This document shows positions 9,368 to 18,416 of a stretch of DNA of 64,000 nucleotides, in pieces (position 1 is the first letter of the stretch; each line of letters starts with the position of its first letter). The translations under genes were made by a program, and so were the position numbers. The DNA comes from Streptomyces sp. NBC_01454. Lineage in GTDB: Bacteria; Actinomycetota; Actinomycetes; Streptomycetales; Streptomycetaceae. The stretch is from assembly GCF_036227565.1 (NCBI RefSeq), contig NZ_CP109460.1:2728001-2792000 (forward strand). The letters run 5' to 3'. Below the pieces are notes generated by a model, which was not told the origin of the DNA, made no database searches, and saw only the letters and a list, made by a program, of their open reading frames with translations.

Positions 9368-10366
9368 TCAGCAGACCTCTTCAAGATCCCGCCATTCCCG
9401 GGTGTCCGGGCTGTCCGCGACCCAGCCGTCCAGCAGGCCGCGCACCAGGGCGGACGGCGCCGCGATGCCGCATTCGCGCTCCGGCACCCACAGGGAGCCC
9501 GAGCCCGCGGTGCGGTGCCCGAGCGGCCCGGGGTGGCCGGGCTCGCTGTGGTCGTGCGGGTCCAGATGCTCGCCCCCGTCCTCGTCGCTGGGCATCCGGC
9601 TCTCCGAGCACGTACGGCACAGCAGCCGCACCGAGGACGACCAGTCCTCGGCGGCGAAGCCCGCATCGGCCGCCAGCCGCTCCAGGGCGTCCCGGTCGGC
9701 CTCCGAGGCGGCCTCCAGGAGCACCACCCAGGTGGGGACCGGGGAGGGCGCCCACAGCTCGATCTCGTCGAAGACCGGATAGGCCCTGGTGGCGCCGTCG
9801 GCGCTGACGGTGGTCCGCTCGCCGTGCGGGACGCCGTCGTGCAGCACCACCTCGCCCCAGCGCCGCCCGGAGGACGGCAGCGGGATGGACAGCACCTCGA
9901 TACGGGCCGGGTCCAGCCGGCGGCCCCAGACGACCTCGGCCTCGCCCTCCGGGGAGAGCCGGACGGCGGCGCTGCCCAGCGCCATACCGAGCGGTTCGCC
10001 GGACGGGGAGCCGTCACCGGGCACCTTCAGGCCGTACGCCTGCCAGGCACGGCGGGCCAGCGGCCAGTCCTGCAGGGCCGTGGCGGCGATGCCGACGTTC
10101 CACCAGTCGGGCGCTCCGGACTCCCGGTCCAACAGCGCCACCGCACGCAGACCGGCCGCCCGGGCCTGTTCCCAGTCGTGCCGGAACTTGTGCAGCAGGG
10201 CGAGATTGAACCAGGACTCCGAAAGCCACGGCTCCATGTCCGCGGCACGCGTCAGCAGCGCCCCCGCATCCTCGTAACGGCCGTCGCCGATCAGCGTGAA
10301 AGCGCGGTCGGTCGCCTGCCGCCACGAGGCGGAGGGCCGATGCCGTACCTTGCCGAAGATCCTCAC
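9368..10366 (-). CDS. Tetratricopeptide-like protein of unknown function
   Basis: The 332-residue soluble protein has an N-terminal alpha-helical part (residues about 15-110) with TPR-like helix pairs (AFTLIGDGRYEDAGALL, WFNLALLHKFRHDWEQA). A C-terminal domain of about 200 residues follows that I do not recognise. It contains CRTCSESRMP and a Cys near the end, with no complete metal site. The GTG at 10366 is chosen because AGGCGGGA lies just upstream and translation further upstream is low-complexity. No function can be assigned; the TPR part suggests protein-protein contacts. Confidence 0.75.
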   Translation of the reverse strand: MRIFGKVRHRPSASWRQATDRAFTLIGDGRYEDAGALLTRAADMEPWLSESWFNLALLHKFRHDWEQARAAGLRAVALLDRESGAPDWWNVGIAATALQDWPLARRAWQAYGLKVPGDGSPSGEPLGMALGSAAVRLSPEGEAEVVWGRRLDPARIEVLSIPLPSSGRRWGEVVLHDGVPHGERTTVSADGATRAYPVFDEIELWAPSPVPTWVVLLEAASEADRDALERLAADAGFAAEDWSSSVRLLCRTCSESRMPSDEDGGEHLDPHDHSEPGHPGPLGHRTAGSGSLWVPERECGIAAPSALVRGLLDGWVADSPDTREWRDLEEVC

Positions 10367-10785
10367 GATTCCCGCCTGCTGGTTGCTCTTGATTGCCGCC
10401 GGGGAGGTCTCCCCGGGCGGCGCCCGGGGCCTTCCGGGGGGCCTACTCGACAACCTGCCACAGATTGCCGCCGGGCTCAGCCCGGTTTGCCGCTCCCCTG
10501 CGGCTCCTTGCCCTTCGCCGACCCCCTGAATCCCCCTGGAAGGGGCTTCCTTCGCATCCAACCATGCCCATCTCGGCGACCGCTCATTACCCATGGGTTC
10601 CCGAACCTCGGGCGCACGGCGCGGGACCGGCGGCGGGGGCGGGGCGCTGAGGCGGCCCCAGGGGCCCGCCGGAGCCCGTCCGGGGCGGTCTGCGGCCCGC
10701 CGGGGCAGGACGCGGCGGGGCAGCCGCTCCACCTGCCGCGGAGCGGGCGCCGCCCGCTCCGCGCCGCCCGCCGCAGTCGGCCATC
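10367..10785. other. Non-coding gap, 419 bp, with hairpins
   Basis: I see no gene here. The stretch holds a strong stem at 10395-10421 (GCCGCCGGGGAG pairing with CTCCCCGGGCGGC), a small hairpin at 10471-10485 preceded by the same word GATTGCCGCCGGG, and the HD-operon terminator listed separately. The promoter of the TPR-like gene should also lie here. Confidence 0.6.
10738..10762 (-). terminator. Terminator-like hairpin after the HD/HD-GYP operon
   Basis: A 10-bp perfect stem (10738-10747 with 10753-10762) lies 24 bp beyond the stop of the downstream HD gene. Confidence 0.6.
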
Positions 10786-12147
10786 TCACACCGCGCGGCC
10801 GCCGCACGACAGGACCCGGGCCAGCGCCTCGACGACCCGTGGTTCGTGGTCCCGTGCGGTGGCCAGCCGCAGCCGCTCCAGGGCGCGCAGCGGGCCGCCC
10901 GGCCCCGCGGAGGTGCCCGACAGATCGTCGTAGGCGTTGACGGTGCGGACGATACGCGCCGTGACCGGCTGGTCCCGGTACGGATCGGCCTGCCGCTCGA
11001 CGATCAACGCGACCTCCGCGGGGGCCCCGGTCTGCCGGACAACGGCGCCGCCCAGCAGCGCGATCCGGCGCTGCCGGTCGGGCGGCAGCGGGGCGGTCGC
11101 CCCGTCCGGCACCGGGTCCACGAGCGAGAGCTGACCGATGTCGTGCAGCAGGGCGGCGTGTTCGAGCACGTCCAAGTCCGGACCGTGCAGTCCCAGTTCG
11201 CGGCCCACGGCGCGGCTGAGCGCGGCCACCCGGCGGGCGTGGCCGTGCGGGGTGTAACCGGCGATCTCGGTGGAGCGGGCCAGCGAGGCGATGGTCTGGC
11301 GGTAGGTGGCACGGACCGCGGCGTAGCGCCGGAAAGCGAACTGGGTCAGCAGCAGCGGCAGACAGAAGACGGGCAGCGCCCACAGCCCGACGACCGCGGT
11401 GGCCAGCGCGATCACCACGCCGGTGGCACAGATCGCCGAGCCGATGCCGGGCAGCGCCCGCAACTCGTCGCGCAGCAGCGGCCCGTACGGCCAGCCGGTA
11501 CGGGCCCGGGCGAGCGCGGCCGCCAGCACCGCGTCGCACAGCGCGGTCAGCGCCATCAGGGCGATCATGAAGAGGGGGTAGACCGGCCCGGAGGCCACCC
11601 AGGCGTCCAGCGTCCCGGTGTTGTAGAGGGGCTGGAAGCAGGTGGCGGCGAAGCCGATGGTCAGCACCCGGCGGGCGAGATGGTCGAGCCCCGGGCCCGC
11701 CCCGCGCGCGAGCTGCCGGACGAGCCCGACCAGCCCGGCCGCCAGGACCACGGCCACGATCTGCGCGACGCCATGGGTCGTGGGCCGGCCGCCGGCCGCG
11801 CCGAGCAGCGCGTAGGCGAGGGCCCCGGCCGCGCCGAGCGGGGCGCCCTCCCGCTCCCCCGGCATCCGCCCGGGCCCGGCCGCCGGCGCCCTCCCTGAGC
11901 CCACCAGCTCCCCCACGGCGATCAGCACCCCGAAGGCCAGCGCGATCCCGGGCTGGTGCAGGCCGCCCCACAGCGTCCGGCCGAGCGACCAGCCCGCCAG
12001 CGCGGCGGCCGGGACGTAGACCGCGGCGACGACGGCGCGTGCGCCGCAGGACGCCGCCCCGGCGCGCGGAGCACCGGCGGCCGGGCCGTCCGCCGCCCGG
12101 CGCACGCCGGGCCAACGGCGCCGGGGGTCGCCCCGGGCGCCGCTCAC
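10786..12147 (-). CDS. Membrane HD-domain protein with degenerate HD-GYP site
   Basis: The 453-residue protein has an N-terminal membrane part of several hydrophobic segments (residues about 30-260) followed by a cytoplasmic HD domain. That domain holds GHARRV and LLHDIGQLSLV, the metal-binding His-Asp. Where active HD-GYP enzymes have HHER-DGRGYP, this protein has VERQADPYRDQP, so the GYP half is eroded. It may bind a nucleotide rather than hydrolyse it. The GTG start overlaps the stop of the upstream HD-GYP gene by 4 bp, so the two products are probably made together and may interact. Confidence 0.82.
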   Translation of the reverse strand: MSGARGDPRRRWPGVRRAADGPAAGAPRAGAASCGARAVVAAVYVPAAALAGWSLGRTLWGGLHQPGIALAFGVLIAVGELVGSGRAPAAGPGRMPGEREGAPLGAAGALAYALLGAAGGRPTTHGVAQIVAVVLAAGLVGLVRQLARGAGPGLDHLARRVLTIGFAATCFQPLYNTGTLDAWVASGPVYPLFMIALMALTALCDAVLAAALARARTGWPYGPLLRDELRALPGIGSAICATGVVIALATAVVGLWALPVFCLPLLLTQFAFRRYAAVRATYRQTIASLARSTEIAGYTPHGHARRVAALSRAVGRELGLHGPDLDVLEHAALLHDIGQLSLVDPVPDGATAPLPPDRQRRIALLGGAVVRQTGAPAEVALIVERQADPYRDQPVTARIVRTVNAYDDLSGTSAGPGGPLRALERLRLATARDHEPRVVEALARVLSCGGRAV

Positions 12148-13589
12148 CGGGCGCCGTCCCGTCCGGCCTCTTCGGGCCGCGGCGCGGGCGGCACCGTCGC
12201 GCGCTCCCCGCCGCCGGCCGGCTCCCCGCCCGGCCGCGGCACGCCGTCGCCGTCCCGCGGGGCGCCGGGCTCCGCCTCGGCCGCCGTCACCAGCTCCGGG
12301 TGCCAGCCGTGCCGGTCCAGGGAGGCCACCAGCGCCCGGACCATCCGCGGGTCGAACTGCGCCCCGGCGCACCTGCGCAGCTCCTCGACGGCCGCCGGCA
12401 CCGGCCGGGCCCGCCGGTAGGAACGGGTCGAGGTCATCGCGTCGAAGGCGTCGGCGACCGCCACCACCCGGGCGTACTCCGGAATGTGATGCCCCCTCAG
12501 CCCATAGGGGTAGCCGCGGCCGTCCAGCCGCTCGTGGTGGTGCAGGATGGCCGACCGCGCCTCCCCCAGGAAGCCGATGCCGCGCACGATCTCGTGTCCG
12601 TACTCGGGATGCAGCTCGATGATCCGGCGCTCCTGCGGCGTCAGCGGGCCGTCCTTGCGCAACAGCCGGGTGGGGACGCCGAGTTTGCCGACGTCGTGCA
12701 GGATGCCGGCGAACCGCAGCACCTCCACGCGGTCCTCCGCCATGCCCAGCTCCCGGGCGATCATCACCGAGGCGCGCCCGACCCGTTCGCTGTGGCCGCG
12801 GGTGTAGCGGTCCTTGATGTCGACGGCCTGCACGAGGGCGCGCAGGGTGGCCTGATGGGCGGCGCGTTCGCGGTGGCACCGGGCGAAGACCCAGCAGGAC
12901 AGGCACATCGGCAGCAGCACCAGCAGCGCCGCCGGCGGCCCGTACGAGCTGCGCCACAGCACCGCCATCATCAGCCCGGCCAGCCCGTGCACCAGATGCG
13001 GCCCCAGGGAACGGGTCAGCAGCCCGCGCCAGGCGGTGCGTACGGGGTGCCGCTCGGCGGCGACCAGCACCCCGCCGTCGAGCGCCGCCAGCACCGCGCA
13101 GAAGGTCGTCGCGGCGGCCGCGGCCGGCAGCAGCAGGAGGGGGAACTGCGGTGCGGACAACGGAGGGTGGCCGCCGGTGATCCGGAAGACCTGGGCGGCC
13201 GCCCAGCAGGCCGGCGCGAGCTCGGCGGCGTGCCAGAGCCTGCGGGCGCCGGCCGGGCGGGCCTCGGCCGGTCCCGTCAGCGCACCGGGGACGGCGGTCA
13301 GCGCGGCCAGCGGCGGCGGCAGCAGACAGACCCCGGCGAGCAGGACGGGGCTGGCCCAGCCGGCGGGAAAGCTCGCGGGCCCCGCGGCGGGACCCGTGCC
13401 GGACGGCACCCGGCCGCCCAAGGGCGGGCAGCGGCGCACCTGTTCACACAGCGCGTACAACAGGGCCAGGGCCAGGGTGCTGCTCCAGGGGGCGCCGGCG
13501 CCGAGGCGTATCGCGGGGGCGGCGCACAGCGCCGCGGCCAGTGCGGCGGCGCCGATATACCCTCGCGCGGCCGCCGGAAGTCCCCGCAT
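12144..13589 (-). CDS. Membrane HD-GYP domain phosphohydrolase
   Basis: HD-GYP domains typically hydrolyse cyclic dinucleotides such as c-di-GMP. The 481-residue protein has an N-terminal membrane region of several hydrophobic segments (to about residue 210). The C-terminal domain carries a complete set of motifs: GHSERVG, ILHDVGKLGVP, HPEYGHEI, ILHHHERLDGRGYPYGL and VVAVADAFDAMTS. The ATG at 13589 is preferred because GAGGAGGG lies 4-5 nt upstream; an in-frame start 12 codons earlier is possible. It is the first gene of a two-gene operon with the degenerate HD paralogue. Confidence 0.88.
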   Translation of the reverse strand: MRGLPAAARGYIGAAALAAALCAAPAIRLGAGAPWSSTLALALLYALCEQVRRCPPLGGRVPSGTGPAAGPASFPAGWASPVLLAGVCLLPPPLAALTAVPGALTGPAEARPAGARRLWHAAELAPACWAAAQVFRITGGHPPLSAPQFPLLLLPAAAAATTFCAVLAALDGGVLVAAERHPVRTAWRGLLTRSLGPHLVHGLAGLMMAVLWRSSYGPPAALLVLLPMCLSCWVFARCHRERAAHQATLRALVQAVDIKDRYTRGHSERVGRASVMIARELGMAEDRVEVLRFAGILHDVGKLGVPTRLLRKDGPLTPQERRIIELHPEYGHEIVRGIGFLGEARSAILHHHERLDGRGYPYGLRGHHIPEYARVVAVADAFDAMTSTRSYRRARPVPAAVEELRRCAGAQFDPRMVRALVASLDRHGWHPELVTAAEAEPGAPRDGDGVPRPGGEPAGGGERATVPPAPRPEEAGRDGAR

Positions 13590-13778
13590 CGCGCCCTCCT
13601 CGTCGAACCCGCCGCTCTCGCCCACGCTCCGGAGGAGCCGGGACAGTCCCTGCGCGCCGCCTCAGCGGTGCACTCGGGTCGGTGAGAATAGACGGGCCGG
13701 AGGGCCCGGGAAGGGGCATCGGGAAATCGAGCGGGACGAATCGCCCCACCCCTCACCCCTTAGGGTGACGTGCCGCGG

Positions 13779-14204
13779 TTATTCGGTCCGCGCGGCCTCG
13801 GTCCGTGCATCGGACGGACCGGCCTCGGACGGACCGGCCTCGGAGGGACCGGCCGCCGGCCCGGAGCCGCCGGCCCCGGCGTCCGCCTGCTCGCGCTGGG
13901 CCTGTTCCCTCTTGGCCTGTTCGAGCACGCTCACCTCGGGCACGGTCTCCCCGGCCCGGATGAGGTCGATCCGGCCCATGACCTTGGACCGCAGGTCACT
14001 GGGGACGTCGTCATGGCCGCAGCAGCGCTTGACAAGCTTCTTGACGGCCTGCTCCAGGCCGTACTTCTCCAGGCACGGCGAGCACTCGTCGAGGTGCACC
14101 TGGAAATCTGCGCACTCCCCCTCCGGCATCTCCCGGTCGAGATACTCGTAGAGGTGGTCAAGGACCTCGGAGCAGTCCTTCTCGTGCGGCTCTCCGCAGC
14201 TCAT
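13779..14204 (-). CDS. rsrA: Zinc-containing redox anti-sigma factor RsrA
   Basis: RsrA holds SigR inactive until disulfide stress oxidises its thiols and releases zinc. The 141-residue protein begins [11 protein letters not shown] and carries the ZAS signature H-x3-C-x2-C (HLDECSPC), plus Cys residues in RCCGHD. Its ATG overlaps the sigR stop by 4 bp. The C-terminal 40 or so residues form a low-complexity acidic tail with tandem GPSEA units, longer than the roughly 105-residue S. coelicolor protein. The core domain is certain; the role of the tail is unknown. Confidence 0.95.
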   Translation of the reverse strand: MSCGEPHEKDCSEVLDHLYEYLDREMPEGECADFQVHLDECSPCLEKYGLEQAVKKLVKRCCGHDDVPSDLRSKVMGRIDLIRAGETVPEVSVLEQAKREQAQREQADAGAGGSGPAAGPSEAGPSEAGPSDARTEAARTE

Positions 14205-14896
14205 GATCCCGAGCCTTTCCGGTCGTGCGACTCCGACGTCCGCGCGGCCTGCGGGTCCGCAGCCCCCGCCCCGGCCGGGACCAGCCCGCGCTCACGGGCG
14301 TAATCCTCCAGCATGCCGCGCAGTTGGCGGCGGCCGCGGTGCAGTCGGGACATCACCGTGCCGATGGGTGTCCCCATGATGTCCGCGATCTCCTTGTAGG
14401 CAAACCCCTCGACATCCGCGAGGTAGACCGCGATACGGAACTCCTCGGGGATGGCCTGGAGGGCGGCCTTCACATCGGAGTCGGGGAGGTGGTCCAGCGC
14501 CTGCGACTCGGCCGAGCGCAGCCCCGTCGACATGTGCGACTCGGCGCGCGCCAGCTGCCAGTCCTCGATCTCCTCGGCGGCGCTGCGCTGCGGCTCGCGC
14601 TGCTTCTTGCGGTAGGAGTTGATGAAGGTGTTGGTCAGGATGCGGTACAGCCAGGCCTTGAGATTGGTGCCCTCGCGGAACTGGTGGAAGGACGCATACG
14701 CCTTGGCGTACGTCTCCTGCACCAGGTCCTCGGCGTCGGCCGGGTTACGGGTCATGCGCAGCGCGGCGGAGTACATCTGGTCCAGGAAGGTCAGCGCGTC
14801 CCGCTCGAAGCGCGCATTGCGCTCGGCGGCGCTCTCCTGAGCCCTCTCCTCAGCCGTGCCGTCGGTCCCTGCGTCGGTACCCGTGACCGGACCCAC
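14201..14896 (-). CDS. sigR: ECF sigma factor SigR (thiol-oxidative stress)
   Basis: The protein contains sigma region 2 ([37 protein letters not shown]) and region 4 ([37 protein letters not shown]). It directs RNA polymerase to GGAAT-N18-GTT promoters controlling thioredoxin, mycoredoxin and related genes. The 231-residue form starting at GTG 14896 corresponds to the usual SigR start (VGPVTGTD), with GGAGGAG immediately upstream. The frame stays open for 53 more codons to an ATG at 15055 with a good RBS, matching the longer SigR' isoform. A matching SigR-type promoter lies at 15112-15137. sigR and rsrA overlap by 4 bp. Confidence 0.95.
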   Translation of the reverse strand: MGPVTGTDAGTDGTAEERAQESAAERNARFERDALTFLDQMYSAALRMTRNPADAEDLVQETYAKAYASFHQFREGTNLKAWLYRILTNTFINSYRKKQREPQRSAAEEIEDWQLARAESHMSTGLRSAESQALDHLPDSDVKAALQAIPEEFRIAVYLADVEGFAYKEIADIMGTPIGTVMSRLHRGRRQLRGMLEDYARERGLVPAGAGAADPQAARTSESHDRKGSGS

Positions 14897-15055
14897 CTCC
14901 TCCAACACCGTCGTGGTCCCGGATGCGGACCCACCCGATTCGGAGAATAGACGACGATCCGGTGCCGCCGCCGCTCCGGCAAGGGCGGGCTGCGTCACCT
15001 GCATCTGCGACCACGGCAGATTGGCGGCCGGGCGGGCGGGGCAAGCGATTCCCAT
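14897..15055 (-). other. In-frame N-terminal extension encoding the SigR' isoform
   Basis: Fifty-three codons extend the sigR frame upstream, beginning [15 protein letters not shown] at ATG 15055 with GGGAG 8 nt before it. In S. coelicolor an unstable longer SigR' (about 55 extra residues) is made from the SigR-dependent transcript and amplifies the response. The open frame, the RBS and the upstream promoter reproduce that layout. Confidence 0.7.
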
Positions 15056-15111
15056 GCGGCGGACTCCCATTCCTCATGCTTCGCCGGACGTACTCGGGCT
15101 ACGACAGACAC

Positions 15112-15137
15112 AACAGCCCTGCCCGCCGCGTCATTCC
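15112..15137 (-). promoter_or_regulatory. SigR-dependent promoter of sigR (autoregulatory)
   Basis: Read on the minus strand, GGAAT (15133-15137) and GTT (15112-15114) are separated by exactly 18 bp, the SigR consensus spacing. The start point would fall near 15105, some 50 nt before the SigR' ATG. Confidence 0.85.
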
Positions 15138-15261
15138 CGGCCCGCCGGCACCGCTTCCCCGCCACCTTCCCGGGCCCGCCCAACGCCCGACGGGCACCCG
15201 GCGCCCCCGGCCCGCTCCCCCAGGACTTGACAAACCCACTTGCTGCTTCGGCAATGGAGGG

Positions 15262-15852
15262 GTGACCGATCACGCATACGCGAACGTGCTCGCGGCGGTG
15301 GGCCCCCGGCTGCGGCGGCTGCGGCAGGAGCGGGGGGTGACGCTGAGCGCGCTGTCCGGGGCGACCGGCATCTCGGTGAGCACCCTGTCGCGTCTGGAGT
15401 CCGGCGGCCGCAAGGCCACCCTCGAACTGCTGCTGCCCCTGGCGCAGGCCCATCAGGTGCCGCTGGACGAGCTGGTGGGGGCGCCGGAGGTGGGCGATCC
15501 GCGGGTGCGCGCGGCACCGCTGCGGCGCGCGCACCTGACCGCGGTGCCGCTGACCCGCCAGCCGGGCGGCCTGCAGGCGTTCAAGCTGGTCATGGACCCG
15601 GTCGGCGGCCCGCCCGAGCAGCGGACGCACGAGGGGTACGAGTGGCTGTACGTGCTGTCCGGGCGGCTGCGGCTGCTCCTCGCCGACCGCGAGGTGGAGC
15701 TGCGGGCCGGGGAGGCCGCGGAGTTCGACACCCGGCTGCCGCACTGGTTCGGGCCCGCGGGCGACGCCCCCGTGGAGCTGCTGAGCCTGTTCGGCAGCCA
15801 GGGCGAGCGGATGCACATCCGCGCCCGTCCGCGCGGGCGGGGCGGGAACTGA
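15262..15852 (+). CDS. XRE-family regulator with C-terminal cupin domain
   Basis: The 196-residue protein has a helix-turn-helix (residues about 10-65, with GVTLSALSGATGISVSTLSR) and a cupin barrel (residues about 105-190, with EGYEWLYVLSGRLRLLLADR and GEAAEFDTRLPHWF). Such proteins sense small ligands and usually repress nearby genes. GTG 15262 is chosen because TTGACA lies at 15227-15232, placing transcription start almost at the codon; GGAGG is only 1 nt away, so leaderless initiation is likely. It is divergent from sigR and convergent with the hydrolase gene. Confidence 0.85.
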   Translation: MTDHAYANVLAAVGPRLRRLRQERGVTLSALSGATGISVSTLSRLESGGRKATLELLLPLAQAHQVPLDELVGAPEVGDPRVRAAPLRRAHLTAVPLTRQPGGLQAFKLVMDPVGGPPEQRTHEGYEWLYVLSGRLRLLLADREVELRAGEAAEFDTRLPHWFGPAGDAPVELLSLFGSQGERMHIRARPRGRGGN

Positions 15853-15880
15853 CCCCGCGCGGCGGCACCGCGGGGGTCAG
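15849..15880. terminator. Bidirectional hairpin spanning both 3' ends
   Basis: CTGACCCCGCG (15849-15859) pairs with CGCGGGGGTCAG (15869-15880) with one bulge. The stem includes the stop codons of both convergent genes. Confidence 0.6.
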
Positions 15881-16524
15881 CCGAACATCCCGTCCAGCCA
15901 GGACGCCACCGCGTCCGTGAGCCGGCCCATCGACTCCGCCTCGCCGACGCCCGCCTTCTTCGGGACCGCGAAACCGTGGTCCCCATGGGCGATCTCGGTC
16001 AGCTCCGTGCCCGGCGGGAACTCCTCCGGCCGACCGAACGGGTCCCGGCCACCCTGGACGACCAGCGTCGGCACCCCGGCGCCGGTCAGCTCCTCCGCCC
16101 GCGACTTCTCCGGCCTGCCCGGAGGGTGCAGCGGGAAGCTCAGCGCCAGGACGGCCTGCGCCCCCAGTTCCCGTGCCGTACGGCAGGCCACCCGGGCGCC
16201 GGCGCTGCGGCCGCCGGCGACCACCGGCAGCCCCGGCTTCTCCAGCGCCGGCCACAGCGCGGTCCATGCGGCATCGAGGGTCTTCGGCGCGGGCGCCACC
16301 TTCCTGCCCGCCACCCGCCACGGCTGCTCGACCAGCGCCACGGTGTAGCCGCGGGCCGGCAGCGCGGCCGCCAGGGCCCGCAGATCGCGCGCCTCGATGC
16401 CCCCGCCGGCCCCGTGGCTCACCGCCACCACGGCCCGGGCCGGCTCCGCCTCGCGGTACCAGGTGATCCGGGCGTCGCCCGCCGGCGTCCCGACCGTCTC
16501 GGTCTCCCTCGCCGCTGTGCTCAT
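15877..16524 (-). CDS. Alpha/beta-fold hydrolase (KANL3/Tex30-like)
   Basis: The 215-residue cytosolic hydrolase has an oxyanion segment SHGAGGG, a nucleophile elbow GRSAGAR (Ser), an acid in VQGGRDPFG and a catalytic-type His in HGDHGF. The small size without a lid matches the Tex30/KANL3-like or dienelactone-hydrolase-like group. The natural substrate is unknown. ATG 16524 is preferred over one six codons upstream because GAGG sits 7 nt before it. It converges on the XRE-cupin gene, sharing its terminator. Confidence 0.8.
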   Translation of the reverse strand: MSTAARETETVGTPAGDARITWYREAEPARAVVAVSHGAGGGIEARDLRALAAALPARGYTVALVEQPWRVAGRKVAPAPKTLDAAWTALWPALEKPGLPVVAGGRSAGARVACRTARELGAQAVLALSFPLHPPGRPEKSRAEELTGAGVPTLVVQGGRDPFGRPEEFPPGTELTEIAHGDHGFAVPKKAGVGEAESMGRLTDAVASWLDGMFG

Positions 16525-16660
16525 GCCGGAACCTCGCTTCACTGGGCCTCACCGTCACACCGCGCGCACCGTCCGACCGGGGTCCGAGGCGCCGCGTCGC
16601 TCACGGCCCATCCTGCCCGCGCCGCGGCCCGAAGGGCACCGCAGCACGCCCGGCGGCGCC

Positions 16661-17494
16661 TCAGAACAGCGTGCCGACCTCCGGGCCGTCGAGCTCGGTG
16701 ACCAGCTCGGGCCCGTTGTTGCGGACGTTGCTGACCTCGGTCGGCACCGGATAGGCGCGCATCAGCCCGGCCGGCGGCGGCGCCAGCAGCGCCCGCACCT
16801 CGTCGGGGTCGGTCCGGGCCGGGTCGAGCCAGGCGTCCCAGCGGTCCGGGGTCAGCACCAGCGGCATCCGGGGGTGGATGTCGGCCAGCGCCTGCGGCCC
16901 CTCGCCGCCGCCCGCCCCGGCCAGCGGGGTGGTCTCGGCCTCGGTGGTGACGACCGTGCAGGTCACCCACCAGGCCAGCGGGTGGTCGCCGGGCAGGGTC
17001 GCGTCCCGCCAGAACTCGTACAGACCGGCCAGCGCCATCACCGAGCCGTCCGCCGGGGTCACGAAGTACGGCTGCTTGCGGGGCCGCTTCTTCTTTCCCT
17101 GCTCCTCCAGCTCCCGCTCCGTGGGGGCGGTGACCCACTCGAAATAGCCGTCACCGGGGAGCAGGCAGCGGCGGGCCGCGAGGGCCTGCCGGAAGGACGG
17201 CTTCTCGTGCACGGTCTCGGCCCGGGCATTGATCATCTTCGCGGCGGCCGCGGGTGATTTCGACCACGACGGCACCAGCCCCCACTTCAGCGCCCGCAGC
17301 TGGCGCACCGGACTGCCCGGCACGAAGGCCTCGGCCGCCGGGCCCTTGAGCGGACGTTCCAGCACCGCGTGCACCGGATCCGTCGGCGCCACGTTCCAGC
17401 TGGGCGCCAGGGTCTCCGTCGGCTCCCACCGCTGAACGCCGAAGATTCCCGCCAGGTCCTCGGGGCGACGACTCGCTGCATACCTACCGCACAT
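16661..17494 (-). CDS. SRAP family abasic-site crosslinking protein (YedK/HMCES-like)
   Basis: SRAP proteins covalently cap abasic sites in single-stranded DNA through the Cys exposed at position 2 after Met removal. This 277-residue protein begins MCGRYA, giving Cys2, and keeps the other active-site elements NARAET (Asn), GYFEWV (Glu) and HPRMP (His). ATG 17494 is chosen because it places Cys2 correctly; frames starting further upstream would bury it. It is divergent from the M50 peptidase gene with 35 bp between starts, so the promoters must overlap. Confidence 0.93.
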   Translation of the reverse strand: MCGRYAASRRPEDLAGIFGVQRWEPTETLAPSWNVAPTDPVHAVLERPLKGPAAEAFVPGSPVRQLRALKWGLVPSWSKSPAAAAKMINARAETVHEKPSFRQALAARRCLLPGDGYFEWVTAPTERELEEQGKKKRPRKQPYFVTPADGSVMALAGLYEFWRDATLPGDHPLAWWVTCTVVTTEAETTPLAGAGGGEGPQALADIHPRMPLVLTPDRWDAWLDPARTDPDEVRALLAPPPAGLMRAYPVPTEVSNVRNNGPELVTELDGPEVGTLF

Positions 17495-17529
17495 GCATGC
17501 CACACTGCCATGCCACACGAAGGGGAGAC

Positions 17530-18243
17530 ATGGACACCGACCACCTCACCGACATATGGAGCCGGGTCTTCGGGACCCAGCCCGCCCCCTCCCTCTGGCT
17601 GGTGATCAGCACGGCGGTGCTCGCGCTGGGTGCGGTCGTCCCGCACACCGCCTGGCGGCTCGCGCGCAACGCCGTCACCATCGCGCACGAGGGCGGGCAC
17701 GGCCTGATCGCGCTGCTGACCGGCCGCCGCCTCGACGGCATCCGGCTGCACTCCGACACCTCGGGTCTGACCGTCTCGCGGGGCAAGCCCACCGGCCTGG
17801 GCATGGTGCTCACCGCCGCGGCCGGCTACATCGCACCGTCCCTGCTGGGCCTGGCCGGCGCCGCACTGCTCGCCGCCGGGCACATCACGGCGCTGCTGTG
17901 GGGCGCCACCCTGCTGCTGCTGGCGATGCTGATCATGATCCGTAACGCCTACGGCGTGCTCACCGTCGTCCTGGCCGGTGCCGCGTTCGTGCTGGTCTCC
18001 TGGCTGACGACGCCCCAGGTGCAGGCGGCGTTCGCGTACGTGGTGGTGTGGTTCCTGCTGCTGGGCGGGGTGCGGCCGCCGTTCGAGCTGATGGGCAAGC
18101 GGCGCCGGGGCGGCGCGGCGGACTCCGACCCGGACCAGCTGGCGCGCCTGACCCATGTCCCGGCCGCCGTCTGGCTCGGCCTCTTCCACGTGGTGACGCT
18201 GTGCTCCCTGATCGGGGGCGGGCGCTGGCTGCTGGGGCTGTGA
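17530..18243 (+). CDS. M50-family (M50B) membrane metallopeptidase
   Basis: The 237-residue membrane protein has about six hydrophobic helices. HEGGH within IAHEGGHGLIALL (residues about 55-60) is the HExxH zinc site of the site-2-protease clan. Proteins of this small M50B type are widespread in actinobacteria with unknown substrates. The second conserved NPDG-type motif of classical S2P is not obvious to me. The start is chosen at ATG 17530, after AAGGGGAG. Confidence 0.8.
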   Translation: MDTDHLTDIWSRVFGTQPAPSLWLVISTAVLALGAVVPHTAWRLARNAVTIAHEGGHGLIALLTGRRLDGIRLHSDTSGLTVSRGKPTGLGMVLTAAAGYIAPSLLGLAGAALLAAGHITALLWGATLLLLAMLIMIRNAYGVLTVVLAGAAFVLVSWLTTPQVQAAFAYVVVWFLLLGGVRPPFELMGKRRRGGAADSDPDQLARLTHVPAAVWLGLFHVVTLCSLIGGGRWLLGL

Positions 18244-18416
18244 CGCCGGCGGCAGGTGCCGGCGGCAGGTGGCCGGCTGCCGCGGCGCCGCGCCGGACGA
18301 TCCGGCCGGTCCGGTCCCACCCTGTGGACGGCCGCCTTAGCAGTGCCATGTTTCGCCGGGATTGCGCCACTTTTGATCAAGATCGGCACCCCTGCCCCAG
18401 CCATTAAAGTAAAGGC

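Noticed and set aside
10395..10421. Strong hairpin as a small RNA or riboswitch
   Set aside because: No conserved aptamer or T run is visible; without transcript data it is only a GC-rich stem, so it is listed within the gap entry.
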